Assembly: GCA_965249205.1 (NCBI GenBank)
Contig: CBDFLL010000006.1
Coordinates: forward strand, 1-64,000
Reading direction: 5' to 3'
Length of the DNA stretch: 64,000 nt
Source: JAQBVV01 sp965249205
Lineage (GTDB): Bacteria > Acidobacteriota > Vicinamibacteria > Vicinamibacterales > UBA2999
Below the pieces are notes generated by a model that saw only the letters and a list, made by a program, of their open reading frames with translations, made no database searches and was not told where the DNA came from. How positions within the stretch are numbered: position 1 is the stretch's first letter; the number at the start of each line of letters is the position of its first letter. Positions 1 to 9,687 of the stretch are shown here, piece by piece. A program made the translations under genes and the position numbers.

Positions 1-448
1 TCGCGGCCGCGGCGTGGATGGCTTCGCGAATCCGGCGATAGGTGCCACAGCGGCACACATTCCCGTTCATCGCTCGGTCGATGTCCTCGTCGGTGGGCTG
101 TGGCGTCGTGCGCAGCAGCGCGGCGGCAGACATGATCTGCCCCGCCTGGCAGTACCCGCACTGCGGCACGTCGATCTCCTGCCACGCCAGCTGCAGCGGG
201 TGGGTGCCGTCGGTCGACAACCCTTCCAGCGTCGTGATGGGCGCGTCGGCCACTGCCGACACCGGCGTCTGGCACGAGCGCACGGCGCGGCCGCGCACAT
301 GCACCGTACACGCGCCACACTGGCCGATGCCGCAGCCGAATTTCGTGCCCTTCAGATCAAGGACATCACGAATCACCCACAGTAGGGGTGTGTCTGCCGG
401 CACGTCGACTGTCGCCGACGTTCCGTTTACGTTCAATGTATAGGGCAT
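1..448 (-). CDS. 2Fe-2S subunit of Mo hydroxylase, left copy (cut by window edge)
   Basis: First 149 codons of the ferredoxin-like small subunit whose full copy lies at 58006-58536. The N-terminal 2Fe-2S cysteines (GCGIGQCGAC) and most of the second, helical 2Fe-2S domain are present. The 3' end lies outside the window. The start ATG reads from 448 down. The base missing relative to the right copy lies about 7 nt upstream of this start, so the coding frame is not affected. Confidence 0.9.
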   Translation of the reverse strand, partial: MPYTLNVNGTSATVDVPADTPLLWVIRDVLDLKGTKFGCGIGQCGACTVHVRGRAVRSCQTPVSAVADAPITTLEGLSTDGTHPLQLAWQEIDVPQCGYCQAGQIMSAAALLRTTPQPTDEDIDRAMNGNVCRCGTYRRIREAIHAAAA

Positions 449-580
449 GTCGTTCGCTCAATGGATTGGTGAGTTTGCCGGGCCGCCCCCGATTGAGGCA
501 TTAGACCGAAGCAGAGGGCAAAATGCAAGAGTGCCATGGTAGATTTGGACTCGCGAATGCCGTATCGGCAGTCTCCACCA

Positions 581-1588
581 ATGCCCCTCATCCGGCTCGG
601 CCTGCTCGTCGCGGTGTTTCTGTTCACAGCGGGTCTGCAGAACCCCGCGCCCGACGAACCGCCGCCCTTCGAGCAATGGCGCCAGGAGTTGATGGACGAG
701 GCCCGTGCACGTGGCTTCAGCGAGGCGCTGATCCAGGAGGCCCTTGCCGACATCGAGCCGCGACCACAGGTCATTGAGAACGACCGATCGCAGGCCGAGG
801 GTGTCATCGGCTTCGATCGCTACTACCGAACCCGCGTGACTCCTCAGATCGTGCGCCTGGGCCGAGACAGAGCACTCGAGCACAGCGCGGTCCTGGCCAA
901 CATTGAAGCGACATACGGGGTGACACGGCGCGCCGTCGTCGCCATCTGGGGCATCGAAACCCGCTACGGCCGGGTCACCGGCAACACGCCGGTGTTTCAG
1001 GCGCTGGCCACCCTCGCGTGGGAGCCACGGCGCGCGGCCTTCTTTCGCGGCGAACTCTTCAACGCGCTGACCATGGTCGCGCGCGGCGACATCGATACAG
1101 CCACGATGACCGGGTCGTGGGCGGGTGCCATGGGACAGGCGCAGTTCATGCCGTCAAGCTATCTGAAATTCGCCGAGGATTTCGATCAGGACGGGAGGCG
1201 CGATATCTGGGAATCAACGCCTGATGCGCTCGCATCGATCGCCAACTACCTGAAAGCGTGGGGCTGGGACAATGAGTTCCGATGGGGTCGTGAGGTGCGT
1301 GTCAGTCAGGAAGCGCGCACCCGCATCGAGCAGGAGACGTCGAAGCCGTCGGAGGGCTGCTCGGCGATGCGCAGCATGACCGAGCGCCTGCCGCTCACCG
1401 AGTGGCAGCGCATGGGCGTGCGACAGGCCAACGGCGCGGCGCTGCCGGAGAGCGATGTGCCCGCCAGCTTGGTGGACACCGACGCCCGAAGTTTTCTCGT
1501 CTATCCGAACTACGACGCGATCCTGCGGTACAACTGCGCCCACTACTACGCGCTGACCGTCGCGCTCCTCTCGGACCAGATTCGATAA
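581..1588 (+). CDS. MltB-like lytic murein transglycosylase, left copy
   Basis: Identical to the right-arm gene at 56865-57872, where the domain description is given. The first ATG that opens directly into a signal peptide (MPLIRLGLLVAVFLF) is used; in-frame starts at 536 and 557 are alternatives. It is divergent from the 2Fe-2S gene at 1-448, with about 130 bp between them. Confidence 0.88.
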   Translation: MPLIRLGLLVAVFLFTAGLQNPAPDEPPPFEQWRQELMDEARARGFSEALIQEALADIEPRPQVIENDRSQAEGVIGFDRYYRTRVTPQIVRLGRDRALEHSAVLANIEATYGVTRRAVVAIWGIETRYGRVTGNTPVFQALATLAWEPRRAAFFRGELFNALTMVARGDIDTATMTGSWAGAMGQAQFMPSSYLKFAEDFDQDGRRDIWESTPDALASIANYLKAWGWDNEFRWGREVRVSQEARTRIEQETSKPSEGCSAMRSMTERLPLTEWQRMGVRQANGAALPESDVPASLVDTDARSFLVYPNYDAILRYNCAHYYALTVALLSDQIR

Positions 1589-1637
1589 GACCAGCACTCG
1601 ATGTGGCAAGGTCCCTCACCAGAGGCAGCTTGATGGT

Positions 1638-3149
1638 GTGCCCTCCCCATGGCTAATGGCTGACGACGGAGTGGGCACTCGCGATCGATCTCCCACGGCG
1701 GGCCTTGGCAATGCCCGCGGGCAGAATCGCGGGCCCGAGGTCATCCCGCCTCGGTTCTTGCGCCTTGCCACGTCCGGCCTGGATCTCCTCATCGCCGCGT
1801 ACGCGGTCGCATTGTTCGTGATCGCGCTGACTGGCGGCGTGAGCATCGGGGTCGTGAGCATCGTCGGGCCGGCCAGACCCGTGCTCATGCTCCTGCTGCT
1901 CGTGCCACTTCGCGTCACGATCGGCGGCCGATCGTGGCTTGCCGATTTGGCGCGTGCGACGGTTGGTCGCGTGGCACGCGCCTGGGCGCCGCTCAGTCCA
2001 GGCATCCCTCCGGCCGTCATCGACTCCGCGTTCGCCGTGTTGGTCGTCCTGGCCGCGAGCGTGCCGGCCGCATTTCTCGCCAATCTGGTCCTGGAACCGG
2101 CGCGGGCGCCCGCTTTCTCCTTGCCGTTTTTCAACGAACGGTTCGTCGAGGTCTTCGCCGCCTGGGACTCCGGCTGGTACTGGGATATCGCCACCCGCGG
2201 CTACTACTTCCGCACCGACGGGCAGAGCAGTGTCGCCTTCTTTCCCCTCTATCCAATGCTAATGCGTGCCCTCGCCGCACCGTTCGGCGGCGGCGAAGGC
2301 GCCATCTGGATCGCGGGAATCGTGATTTCGCTAGCGGCGTGCGTACTCGCGCTTGTCGCCATTCATCGGCTCACCGAACAGATCTTCGGCGACCGCGACG
2401 TCGCGCGCCGCACGGTGATGTATATCGTCGTGTTTCCATGGTCGCTGTTCCTCCTCAAGGTGTACGCGGAATCGCTCTTTCTGTTGACGAGCGTCATGGC
2501 AATCAGCCGCGCCTGGAATGGCCGGTGGTGGCAGGCCGGAATATGGGGCGCCCTTGCAACGCTCGCGCGTCCCAACGGTATTCTTGTCGGGCTTCCGCTG
2601 GCGCTGCTAGCCCTGCGCGACAGACCCGGCGTGCGCCAGATCGCCTCACGATGGATCATCATGGCGCCGATCCCGGCGGCGATGATCGGGTACTCGGCGT
2701 ATGTGTATACCCTCTCGGGCGACCCACTCGGTTGGATGTCGGCGCAGGATCAGTGGGGCTATTCGATCGGCAATGCTCCCTTGCGACAGATCCAAGCACT
2801 CGTTGCGGCCGTTCTTGAACATGGTCCCTACGGCTATTTCTTGATGTCCGACATCGCGTCGATCGAATTGATCCAGGGCGTCTCGGCCCTGATCATGCTC
2901 GCTCTGACGCCTGCCGTCTTTCGACGGCTCGGCGTGGCCATGGGCGTCTACTTACTCGTCAGCATGCTCGTGCCGCTCAGCAGCAGTGCGTTCGAAGGCC
3001 TGGGTCGGTACGGGTCCGTGCTCTTTCCGGTGTTCATGATTGTCGGGAGCATGCAATCACAGCGGGGTTACGAAGCCATTGTCGTAGGGTGCGTGGTGTT
3101 TCGAACGCTGCTGGGCACTTTTTTTGTCACCTGGCAACCAGCGTACTGA
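1638..3149 (+). CDS. PIG-V-like membrane mannosyltransferase, left copy
   Basis: Same 503-residue protein as 55304-56815. GTG start; an in-frame ATG lies 18 bp downstream. It is followed after 3 bp by the glycosyltransferase at 3153, so the two are probably co-transcribed. Confidence 0.82.
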   Translation: MPSPWLMADDGVGTRDRSPTAGLGNARGQNRGPEVIPPRFLRLATSGLDLLIAAYAVALFVIALTGGVSIGVVSIVGPARPVLMLLLLVPLRVTIGGRSWLADLARATVGRVARAWAPLSPGIPPAVIDSAFAVLVVLAASVPAAFLANLVLEPARAPAFSLPFFNERFVEVFAAWDSGWYWDIATRGYYFRTDGQSSVAFFPLYPMLMRALAAPFGGGEGAIWIAGIVISLAACVLALVAIHRLTEQIFGDRDVARRTVMYIVVFPWSLFLLKVYAESLFLLTSVMAISRAWNGRWWQAGIWGALATLARPNGILVGLPLALLALRDRPGVRQIASRWIIMAPIPAAMIGYSAYVYTLSGDPLGWMSAQDQWGYSIGNAPLRQIQALVAAVLEHGPYGYFLMSDIASIELIQGVSALIMLALTPAVFRRLGVAMGVYLLVSMLVPLSSSAFEGLGRYGSVLFPVFMIVGSMQSQRGYEAIVVGCVVFRTLLGTFFVTWQPAY

Positions 3150-3152
3150 GCT

Positions 3153-4301
3153 GTGCGGATCGTCATCGACTATCGCCCCGCCCTTCGTCAGCGCACGGGC
3201 GTTGGCGAGTACATGCACACCCTTGTGCGCGCGTACGCGCATCATCCGATCGCCACCGGTGACGACGTCGCGGTGTTTACCAGTTCGTGGAAGGATCGCC
3301 CTGCCACCGGCCTGTCAGCCGAGCTCGGCGCGCGCGTCGTGGACCGGCGGGTACCGGTTCGCGTCCTGAACTACGCATGGCACCGGCTCGAGTGGCCGCC
3401 GATCGAAATGCTCGGAGTTACCGGCGACATCGTGCACGCCGCCCACCCGCTGCTGATCCCCAGCAGTTCGGCCGCGCAGGTGGTGACCGTGCACGACCTC
3501 TTCTTTCTGGCCGATCCTCAGTCAACGCGCGCCGAAGTCCAGCGGGACTATCCAGACCTGGCGGCCCGTCACGTGCGGCGCGCCGATGCGGTCGTGGCCA
3601 ACTCCCACGACACGGCGTCGCAGGTTGAACGTGCGTTCGGCGTAGCCAAAACCCGCATTCATGTGTGTTCTCCAGGCCCACCGTCGTGGCGCACGCTGGG
3701 CCGTGCGCCAAACGTCCCGCCAGACGGGTACGTGCTCTTCGTCGGAACGCTTGAGACACGCAAGAACGTCGGTATCTTATTGGACGCGTACGCGGCTCTG
3801 ATCGCACGTGATGACCGGACGCCGGCACTCGTGCTCGCCGGGCGCGCAACACCGGACGCCGCGGTTTGGCTCGAACGACTCTCACGGGCTCCGCTCGCAG
3901 GCCGCGTGCGACACCTCGGCTACGTGCCAGACGCCGACCGAGAGGCCACCTACGCCGGAGCCCGCCTGCTCGTCATGCCGTCACGATACGAAGGCTTCGG
4001 CATTCCCGTGCTCGAAGCGATGTCGGCGGGAGTTCCGGTCGTCGCCGCCGACCGTGGTGCGCTCCCGGAAGTGCTCGGCGACGCAGGCACGCTCGTTGAT
4101 CCCGATGACAGAGACGCACTCGCCGCCGCGATGCACCGGATGCTCACCGACGATGCGTTTGCGAAGGCCTGCGCACAACGGGGACTCGCGCGGGCTCAGG
4201 AGTTTTCCTGGGAGCGGGCCGCGCTCGCGCTGCACGGCGCCTACGAAGCAGCGATCGCGAACCGCCGCGACCGCGGATCCGCGACAGGGCGGCCGACCTG
4301 A
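3153..4301 (+). CDS. GT4-family glycosyltransferase, left copy
   Basis: Same protein as 54152-55300. GTG start three bases after the preceding stop. Its 3' end converges on the unknown gene at 4311-4733 with 9 bp between the stop codons. Confidence 0.88.
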   Translation: MRIVIDYRPALRQRTGVGEYMHTLVRAYAHHPIATGDDVAVFTSSWKDRPATGLSAELGARVVDRRVPVRVLNYAWHRLEWPPIEMLGVTGDIVHAAHPLLIPSSSAAQVVTVHDLFFLADPQSTRAEVQRDYPDLAARHVRRADAVVANSHDTASQVERAFGVAKTRIHVCSPGPPSWRTLGRAPNVPPDGYVLFVGTLETRKNVGILLDAYAALIARDDRTPALVLAGRATPDAAVWLERLSRAPLAGRVRHLGYVPDADREATYAGARLLVMPSRYEGFGIPVLEAMSAGVPVVAADRGALPEVLGDAGTLVDPDDRDALAAAMHRMLTDDAFAKACAQRGLARAQEFSWERAALALHGAYEAAIANRRDRGSATGRPT

Positions 4302-4310
4302 AGACCTGGG

Positions 4311-4733
4311 TTACCGCGCGCCCGCGGCGGTTGCCTGCGACGTGAGAAGTTCGTCGATGAGAAACAGGTCCGTCAGCAGCGCGCGCAGATGGATCGACGC
4401 GTTCAGATTGTCGATGAGCTGTGAACTGATGGACGGCTGCGCGAGCACGAGCTCGACCGCCGCCAAACTGTCACGAGCGTCACGGTCAAGCACGGCAACG
4501 AACGCACGATAGCGGGCCGCCGGCTCGAGTGATTCACGCTCGATCAACGCTCCAAAGACCTCGCCGATACCTTGAAGCGCAGCGGCCGCGCGTGTCAGGA
4601 GTTCTCGCAACTGACCGCCCGACTGGCTACCGGTGTCCCCAGGCAGCCCCTGCGCCGCATAGGCCAGCATGAATTCGTAGGCTTCCTCTATCGTGTTGCA
4701 GCGGCGCTGCACATCCTCGCGGACGTCAGTCAT
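4311..4733 (-). CDS. Unknown small helical protein, left copy
   Basis: Identical to 53720-54142. The ATG chosen overlaps the last codons of the cytochrome b gene; a longer in-frame start lies at 4772. No family recognised. Confidence 0.65.
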   Translation of the reverse strand: MTDVREDVQRRCNTIEEAYEFMLAYAAQGLPGDTGSQSGGQLRELLTRAAAALQGIGEVFGALIERESLEPAARYRAFVAVLDRDARDSLAAVELVLAQPSISSQLIDNLNASIHLRALLTDLFLIDELLTSQATAAGAR

Positions 4734-5550
4734 TCGGTGTGACGTGCCAACGGTCGGGGTCGTGGTGCTCAAGATACTGTCGCCTCGTTATCCAGCCGAG
4801 AATCATCGACTTGGTGATCCACCACTTCTCCGGCCGAACGGCGAAATATACATGCGCGATCACAAGGCCGACCAGTGCCACGCCCGCCATGCCGTGGAGC
4901 ACGTAGGTGACGCCCCAGGCACCGTCGCTCAGCAGGTATGGGTTCCGCGTGAGAAAGGGGGTTCGTACGCGGACCATCATGAACAGGCCTGTCGCCACGA
5001 CCGAGAGTCCCGCCGCGACGATGGCAAGATGATACAGGCGATTCCCGAGTGGATATTTCCCGGACCTGGGACCGGGCACGTCGTGGCCGAACTCGCGGAG
5101 CACCTCGGCCTTCAACTCCGGCAGGTCGCTGGGGCCAACCCAGATCGACCAGAAGTCGAGCCAGACAGTCGCGTGAAGAATGTGAAACAGAATCGACGCC
5201 GTGAGCACCAGTCCCGCCGCCCAGTGCCACGTGACCCACGCAAACTGCACGCCCGCGATCGGGAGAAACGCGGTGAAGAGCAGCGTAAACATCGCCGCCG
5301 CCTGGACCCAGTGAAACAAGCGCGCCGCCAGCGAGTGACGGACTATCCGCGTTGGAAGATGCGCGTGGGTCGCTTCCATCGCATCGGTTTCATCGGCGTG
5401 GCGCTTTCGGTGGGCGGACAGGACCATGTAGCTGGCGTGTGCGACCAGGAACGCCACGCCGGCAAAGAGTGAGGCCCACAGCAGATCCCACGAGATGTGT
5501 GTGAGGATCGGTTGGTCCCAGGGGCTCCGAGCCCAGGTCAGGAAGTCCAC
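4726..5550 (-). CDS. Cytochrome b subunit of Mo hydroxylase, left copy
   Basis: Identical to 52903-53727. It overlaps the FAD subunit gene by 13 bp at its 5' end and the unknown small gene by 8 bp at its 3' end, which fits translational coupling in one operon. Confidence 0.85.
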   Translation of the reverse strand: MDFLTWARSPWDQPILTHISWDLLWASLFAGVAFLVAHASYMVLSAHRKRHADETDAMEATHAHLPTRIVRHSLAARLFHWVQAAAMFTLLFTAFLPIAGVQFAWVTWHWAAGLVLTASILFHILHATVWLDFWSIWVGPSDLPELKAEVLREFGHDVPGPRSGKYPLGNRLYHLAIVAAGLSVVATGLFMMVRVRTPFLTRNPYLLSDGAWGVTYVLHGMAGVALVGLVIAHVYFAVRPEKWWITKSMILGWITRRQYLEHHDPDRWHVTPND

Positions 5551-6569
5551 GTGGCCGCCTCGACGCCGCGGATCGCGCGCTTCACAAGATTGCGCATGAG
5601 CGGGACCTTGTAAGCGTTGAAGCGCAACGGCTGGGCGCCCTCGATCGCGAGCTCGCCAGCAGCGTCGGCCGTGGCCTCGTTGCGCGGTCGGCCACGCACC
5701 AGATCCTCAACAGCCGACAGCCGTAGTGGCCGCGCCGACACGCCGCCGACCGCCAGGCGCACGCGCTCGATCGAGGCGCCGCCGCCTGCACCAGCCGTCA
5801 CCATCGCAGATGCCACGCTGACAAGCGCGAAATCCCAGACCTGCCGATCACGTACCTTCTCGAAATAGAAGCGCGCTCCCGCCCAAGTACCGGGCAACCG
5901 AATCGACGTCAGGAGATCACCCGGCTGCAGTACCGTCATGCGCGTGATATCGGTGCCGGGGCCAATGAAGTAGTCCTCAGCCGCCACGATCCGCTCATCG
6001 CCCGCCGCCGTGCGAATCACCATCTGCGCGTCCAGCACGATGAGCGCCGGAGCGGTATCCGATGGCGTTACGGCCACGCATCGATCCGCTTCAAGAATCG
6101 CATGCTCCCGATTGATCGCATCGGGCGTGTCGGCGTAGCAGATGTTGCCGCCAGCCCGATAGCAGGCCCATCCCGCGCGGTAGTACCAGCACCGAGTGTC
6201 CTGCGACACGTTGCCGCCTATCGTGCCCTGGTTTCTAATCTGCGGCGACGCCGCGGATTCGGCCGCATCAAGCAGAATGGCGTACCGCTCCCGCACGACC
6301 GGATGACGCACGACGTCGGTGAGCGTCGTCATCGCGCCGATCTCAAGACCGTCCTCCCAAGCCGTGATGCCCTTTAGCTCGGGAATACCGGACAGGTCAA
6401 CGAGGGCCTGCGGGCGCCTGATCCGGTCCTTGAGCCAATCAAGGCTGTCGAGGCCACCCGCAAACACCAGCGCGTCAGCGCCGTACCGATCCAGCACGGC
6501 CTGCGCGTCTTCGATCGACGACGGCTGGAACAGCTCGAAGGCGGGCATGACGTCTCGAATTACAGCCAT
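5538..6569 (-). CDS. FAD-binding subunit of Mo hydroxylase, left copy
   Basis: Identical to 51884-52915. Third gene of the left-arm operon, starting 37 bp after the Mo-subunit stop. Confidence 0.9.
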   Translation of the reverse strand: MAVIRDVMPAFELFQPSSIEDAQAVLDRYGADALVFAGGLDSLDWLKDRIRRPQALVDLSGIPELKGITAWEDGLEIGAMTTLTDVVRHPVVRERYAILLDAAESAASPQIRNQGTIGGNVSQDTRCWYYRAGWACYRAGGNICYADTPDAINREHAILEADRCVAVTPSDTAPALIVLDAQMVIRTAAGDERIVAAEDYFIGPGTDITRMTVLQPGDLLTSIRLPGTWAGARFYFEKVRDRQVWDFALVSVASAMVTAGAGGGASIERVRLAVGGVSARPLRLSAVEDLVRGRPRNEATADAAGELAIEGAQPLRFNAYKVPLMRNLVKRAIRGVEAATWTS

Positions 6570-6606
6570 CGGTCCTCGCTCGTCCCTCTTCCTCTACACC
6601 AGTCCG

Positions 6607-9033
6607 CTAGACATGCGCTCGAAGCGGATCGTGCATACGCCGTCCGTGTTCGAGCGACATCAGGATGATGTCGGCCGTCACGGGCGCGCGGCGGAACACA
6701 TCTTCACCCACGGCATCGGCAATAGCGTTCATCACGGCGCCGTACCCGGCGCCGACCGGTGGTTCGCCGATCCCCCGGGCGCCGACGGGCGTCTCGGGAT
6801 CCGGCAGACCGACCGCGTCGGCCTGCAGGCGCGAGGGCACATCGAGAATGGTCAGCGGCTTGCTGTAATGAAACCGGTCGCCGAGCGACACGCCGTAGCG
6901 CGTATCGACGACCGCCTTCTGGAACAGCGCGTGCGCGATACCCAGACAGCAGCCGCCGTTGATCTGCGCGATCAGGCTCCGCGGATTGACGACTATCCCT
7001 GCGTCGCCCATGCCGAGAAAATCGACGAGCGTGACCGCCCCCGTTTCGACGTCAACCTCCACCTCTGCAAAGCCGGCGACAAAGGAAAAAGTAGAACCAT
7101 CACGTGGATAGTTGTCCCTCGCCACGCCCATCAGGCCAAGGCCCGCCAGCGCCGTCGCCGACGCCTGCGTCATCTCGTTGATGTCGTCGGGCAGTTCGTG
7201 CCCGTCATACTGCCCGCCCAGTTCGATCGCCCGCCGGGCCGCCTGCGCATACGTCAGGCCCTGCGCGGCGTTCCCGCGGCGGAACACGCGCTCGCCGCCG
7301 ATGTCGTAATCGTCTGCCGAGCCACCCAGATCGCGAGCAGCGATCTCCTGGAGCTTCCGTCGGGCGTCCATCGCGCCCGCAAGGTTGGCGCGCGTCATCG
7401 CATGCGTCGTCTGGCTCCCGACCGACAGGCACGACCAGGGGAGGTGTTTCCCGGTGTCACCCCAGATGACCTCCACCTTTTCCCACGGGATGTCGAGCGT
7501 CTCGGCCGCGACGCGCGCAAGATCCAGGCACGAGTGTGTTCCGAGATTGCCGACACCCGACTGGACGTACAGCCTGCCGTCAGGGCGAAGAGTCATGATG
7601 CTGTCGTAGTCGGTCGATCCTGCCCCGTGGGTGCCAACGGCGACGCCGACGCCGCGCACTTTCGAGCCTTGGCGCTGGCCGGCCCGAGCCTTCCGCCCGT
7701 CCCAGTTGAAGCGTTCCGCACCACGATCCAGCGCCTCCTTCACGAACGCGCTGGTCACGTAGCCCAGCTGGCCGTCCTGGCCCGGAGGGCCCAAGGGCGC
7801 CTTCCCTTCCGGCGCGTTGAGCCGGCGGATCTCGACCTGATCGATCCCGAGCTGCTTGGCCGCCTTCGTGACCACCGGCTCGATGATGGCGTTGCCCTGC
7901 ATCTCTCCCGGTGACCGCTGCTGCGAACGCGGCGGCGTGTTGGTCAGGACGTTGACGGCGCGCCAGCGCATCGCCGGCGGCTGGTAAATCAACGACATCG
8001 CCCGACCCGCGGACCGGTGATCGCCGTACGGCCCGTATGGCCCTGTGTCCTGAACGATGAAGAGGTCCAGGGCAGTGATACGGCCATCGCTGGCGAACCC
8101 CATCTTCGCGCGCCCGGTCATGTTTGTCCGCTGGCGACCGATATAGCTTTCCTCTTCTCGACTGATCCGCATCATCACCGGCGCATTGGCCTTTCGTGAC
8201 AGCAGCGCCGGAATAGACGACGACACAGCGCCCGCGCCTCTGCTACCGAACCCGCCCCCCGTGTACTCGGAGATCAGGACGACCTGCTCCGGCTCGATCC
8301 CCACCCAGCGCGCGATATTGCCCCGCGTCCGCGCCACACTCTGTGTGGTGGCGTGGATGAACAGTTTGCCGTTCTGCCAGTACGCCATCGCGCTGCGCGT
8401 TTCCATCGTGTGGTGACACGTTGACTGCACGACGAACGTCTCGTCGAGGACGAGTGCCGCGTCGGCGAATCCCGCGTCGAGATCGCCGAAGGACCACTCC
8501 TCGAGCGGCCGACCCATCGGCAAGCGACCTGCCTCCTCGTCGGCGAAGTCCTCCGATGTCCACTTGATCGTCTCGAGCGCCGACCCTTCGCCGGGTACCG
8601 GAGCTCCCCATGCGTTGCCGTCCAGCCGCGCACTCGGACCGTCGGGTCGGAGACTCTCAAGCGGATCGGTGACGAAGGGCAGTGGTTCAAGATCGACGTC
8701 GATGCGCTCGACCGCCTCGGCGGCGGTCAGTTCGTCGACAGCAGCCACGGCAAGAATAGGCTCGCCGGCGTAGAGCGGCTCGTTGGTCAGCGCGCGTTCC
8801 GCTCCACCCAAGTCGGGCAATTCGTCGGCCGTGAGAATCGCCCGCACGCCCGGCATCGCCAGAGCCGCGTCCATGTTGATGCTCCGGATACGTGCGTGCG
8901 GCATCGGGCTCAGCAGGAGCTTCGTGAACAGCATCCCATCGGCTCGAAAATCCTCCGCATACCGGGCCCGACCGGTGACCTTCGCGATATGGTCCGCCGG
9001 AATGTAGTTCTGGCCGACGAGCTTCTCAGCCAT
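6607..9033 (-). CDS. Molybdopterin subunit of Mo hydroxylase, left copy
   Basis: Identical 808-residue protein to 49420-51846. It starts 3 bp after the stop of the Tat-dependent 2Fe-2S subunit gene. Confidence 0.93.
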   Translation of the reverse strand: MAEKLVGQNYIPADHIAKVTGRARYAEDFRADGMLFTKLLLSPMPHARIRSINMDAALAMPGVRAILTADELPDLGGAERALTNEPLYAGEPILAVAAVDELTAAEAVERIDVDLEPLPFVTDPLESLRPDGPSARLDGNAWGAPVPGEGSALETIKWTSEDFADEEAGRLPMGRPLEEWSFGDLDAGFADAALVLDETFVVQSTCHHTMETRSAMAYWQNGKLFIHATTQSVARTRGNIARWVGIEPEQVVLISEYTGGGFGSRGAGAVSSSIPALLSRKANAPVMMRISREEESYIGRQRTNMTGRAKMGFASDGRITALDLFIVQDTGPYGPYGDHRSAGRAMSLIYQPPAMRWRAVNVLTNTPPRSQQRSPGEMQGNAIIEPVVTKAAKQLGIDQVEIRRLNAPEGKAPLGPPGQDGQLGYVTSAFVKEALDRGAERFNWDGRKARAGQRQGSKVRGVGVAVGTHGAGSTDYDSIMTLRPDGRLYVQSGVGNLGTHSCLDLARVAAETLDIPWEKVEVIWGDTGKHLPWSCLSVGSQTTHAMTRANLAGAMDARRKLQEIAARDLGGSADDYDIGGERVFRRGNAAQGLTYAQAARRAIELGGQYDGHELPDDINEMTQASATALAGLGLMGVARDNYPRDGSTFSFVAGFAEVEVDVETGAVTLVDFLGMGDAGIVVNPRSLIAQINGGCCLGIAHALFQKAVVDTRYGVSLGDRFHYSKPLTILDVPSRLQADAVGLPDPETPVGARGIGEPPVGAGYGAVMNAIADAVGEDVFRRAPVTADIILMSLEHGRRMHDPLRAHV

Positions 9034-9036
9034 GAT

Positions 9037-9636
9037 CTACGCCTGCCTCAGGTATTCCGCGCTGCGCATCAGCGCGGTCAGGATCTTGTCGTAGTCCTGG
9101 CACCGGCAGAGGTTGCCGGACACACCGTGCGCCAACTCCTCGCGCGTCGGATTCGGATTCGTCTTCAGGAAGCCGGCCGCGGCCATCACAAAGCCGGGGA
9201 GGCAGAAGGCGCACTGAAAGCCCTGCTCATCGAGCACGCCCTGCTGGATGGGATGCAGCGCGCCGCCAGGCGCGGCCAACCCCTCGATGGTCACGACGCG
9301 CCGCCCCCGCACACCATGCGTCAGCACCGAGCACGCGTAATGCGGCACATCATCAAGGAGCACGGTGCAAGCACCGCATTCGGCCCGGTCGCAGCCCAGC
9401 TTGGTGCCGGTGAGCCCGAGCTTGTAGCGGAGGGTCATGGCCAGGGTTTCCTGCTTCATGACATCCACCCGCCGAGCCTGCCCGTTGACGTTCAGCGTGA
9501 TGAGGCGTTCGACGGCCCCGGGAGCCGACGACTGGCCAAGGAGGGAACCGCCTCCTCGAAACAGGTAGCCGGCAGAGGTGGCCACAGCGCCGCCAGCAAT
9601 GACACCCTTGATAAAGTTACGTCGAGTGAGCGACAT
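9037..9636 (-). CDS. Tat-exported 2Fe-2S subunit, left copy
   Basis: Identical to 48817-49416. First gene of the operon. Its start lies only 52 bp from the insertion sequence. Before the insertion it faced the MBL/rhodanese gene divergently, with about 45 bp between the two start codons (9636 and the orphan ATG at 9682). Confidence 0.93.
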   Translation of the reverse strand: MSLTRRNFIKGVIAGGAVATSAGYLFRGGGSLLGQSSAPGAVERLITLNVNGQARRVDVMKQETLAMTLRYKLGLTGTKLGCDRAECGACTVLLDDVPHYACSVLTHGVRGRRVVTIEGLAAPGGALHPIQQGVLDEQGFQCAFCLPGFVMAAAGFLKTNPNPTREELAHGVSGNLCRCQDYDKILTALMRSAEYLRQA

Positions 9637-9681
9637 AAGCAGTAACCTTCTCGACCGTGTTTCGGCGGGGTGAGTGTATCA

Positions 9682-9687
9682 ATGATC
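9682..9687 (+). pseudogene. Orphan start (ATG ATC) of the MBL/rhodanese gene
   Basis: These two codons plus CTAG are the severed 5' end of the gene that continues at 10991. Joined across the IS they give M-I-L-E-Q-F-Y-L-N-C, which matches the usual N-terminus of this MBL family. In the right arm the same codons occur on the minus strand (48771-48766), but no MBL gene follows on the far side of that IS. Confidence 0.8.
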
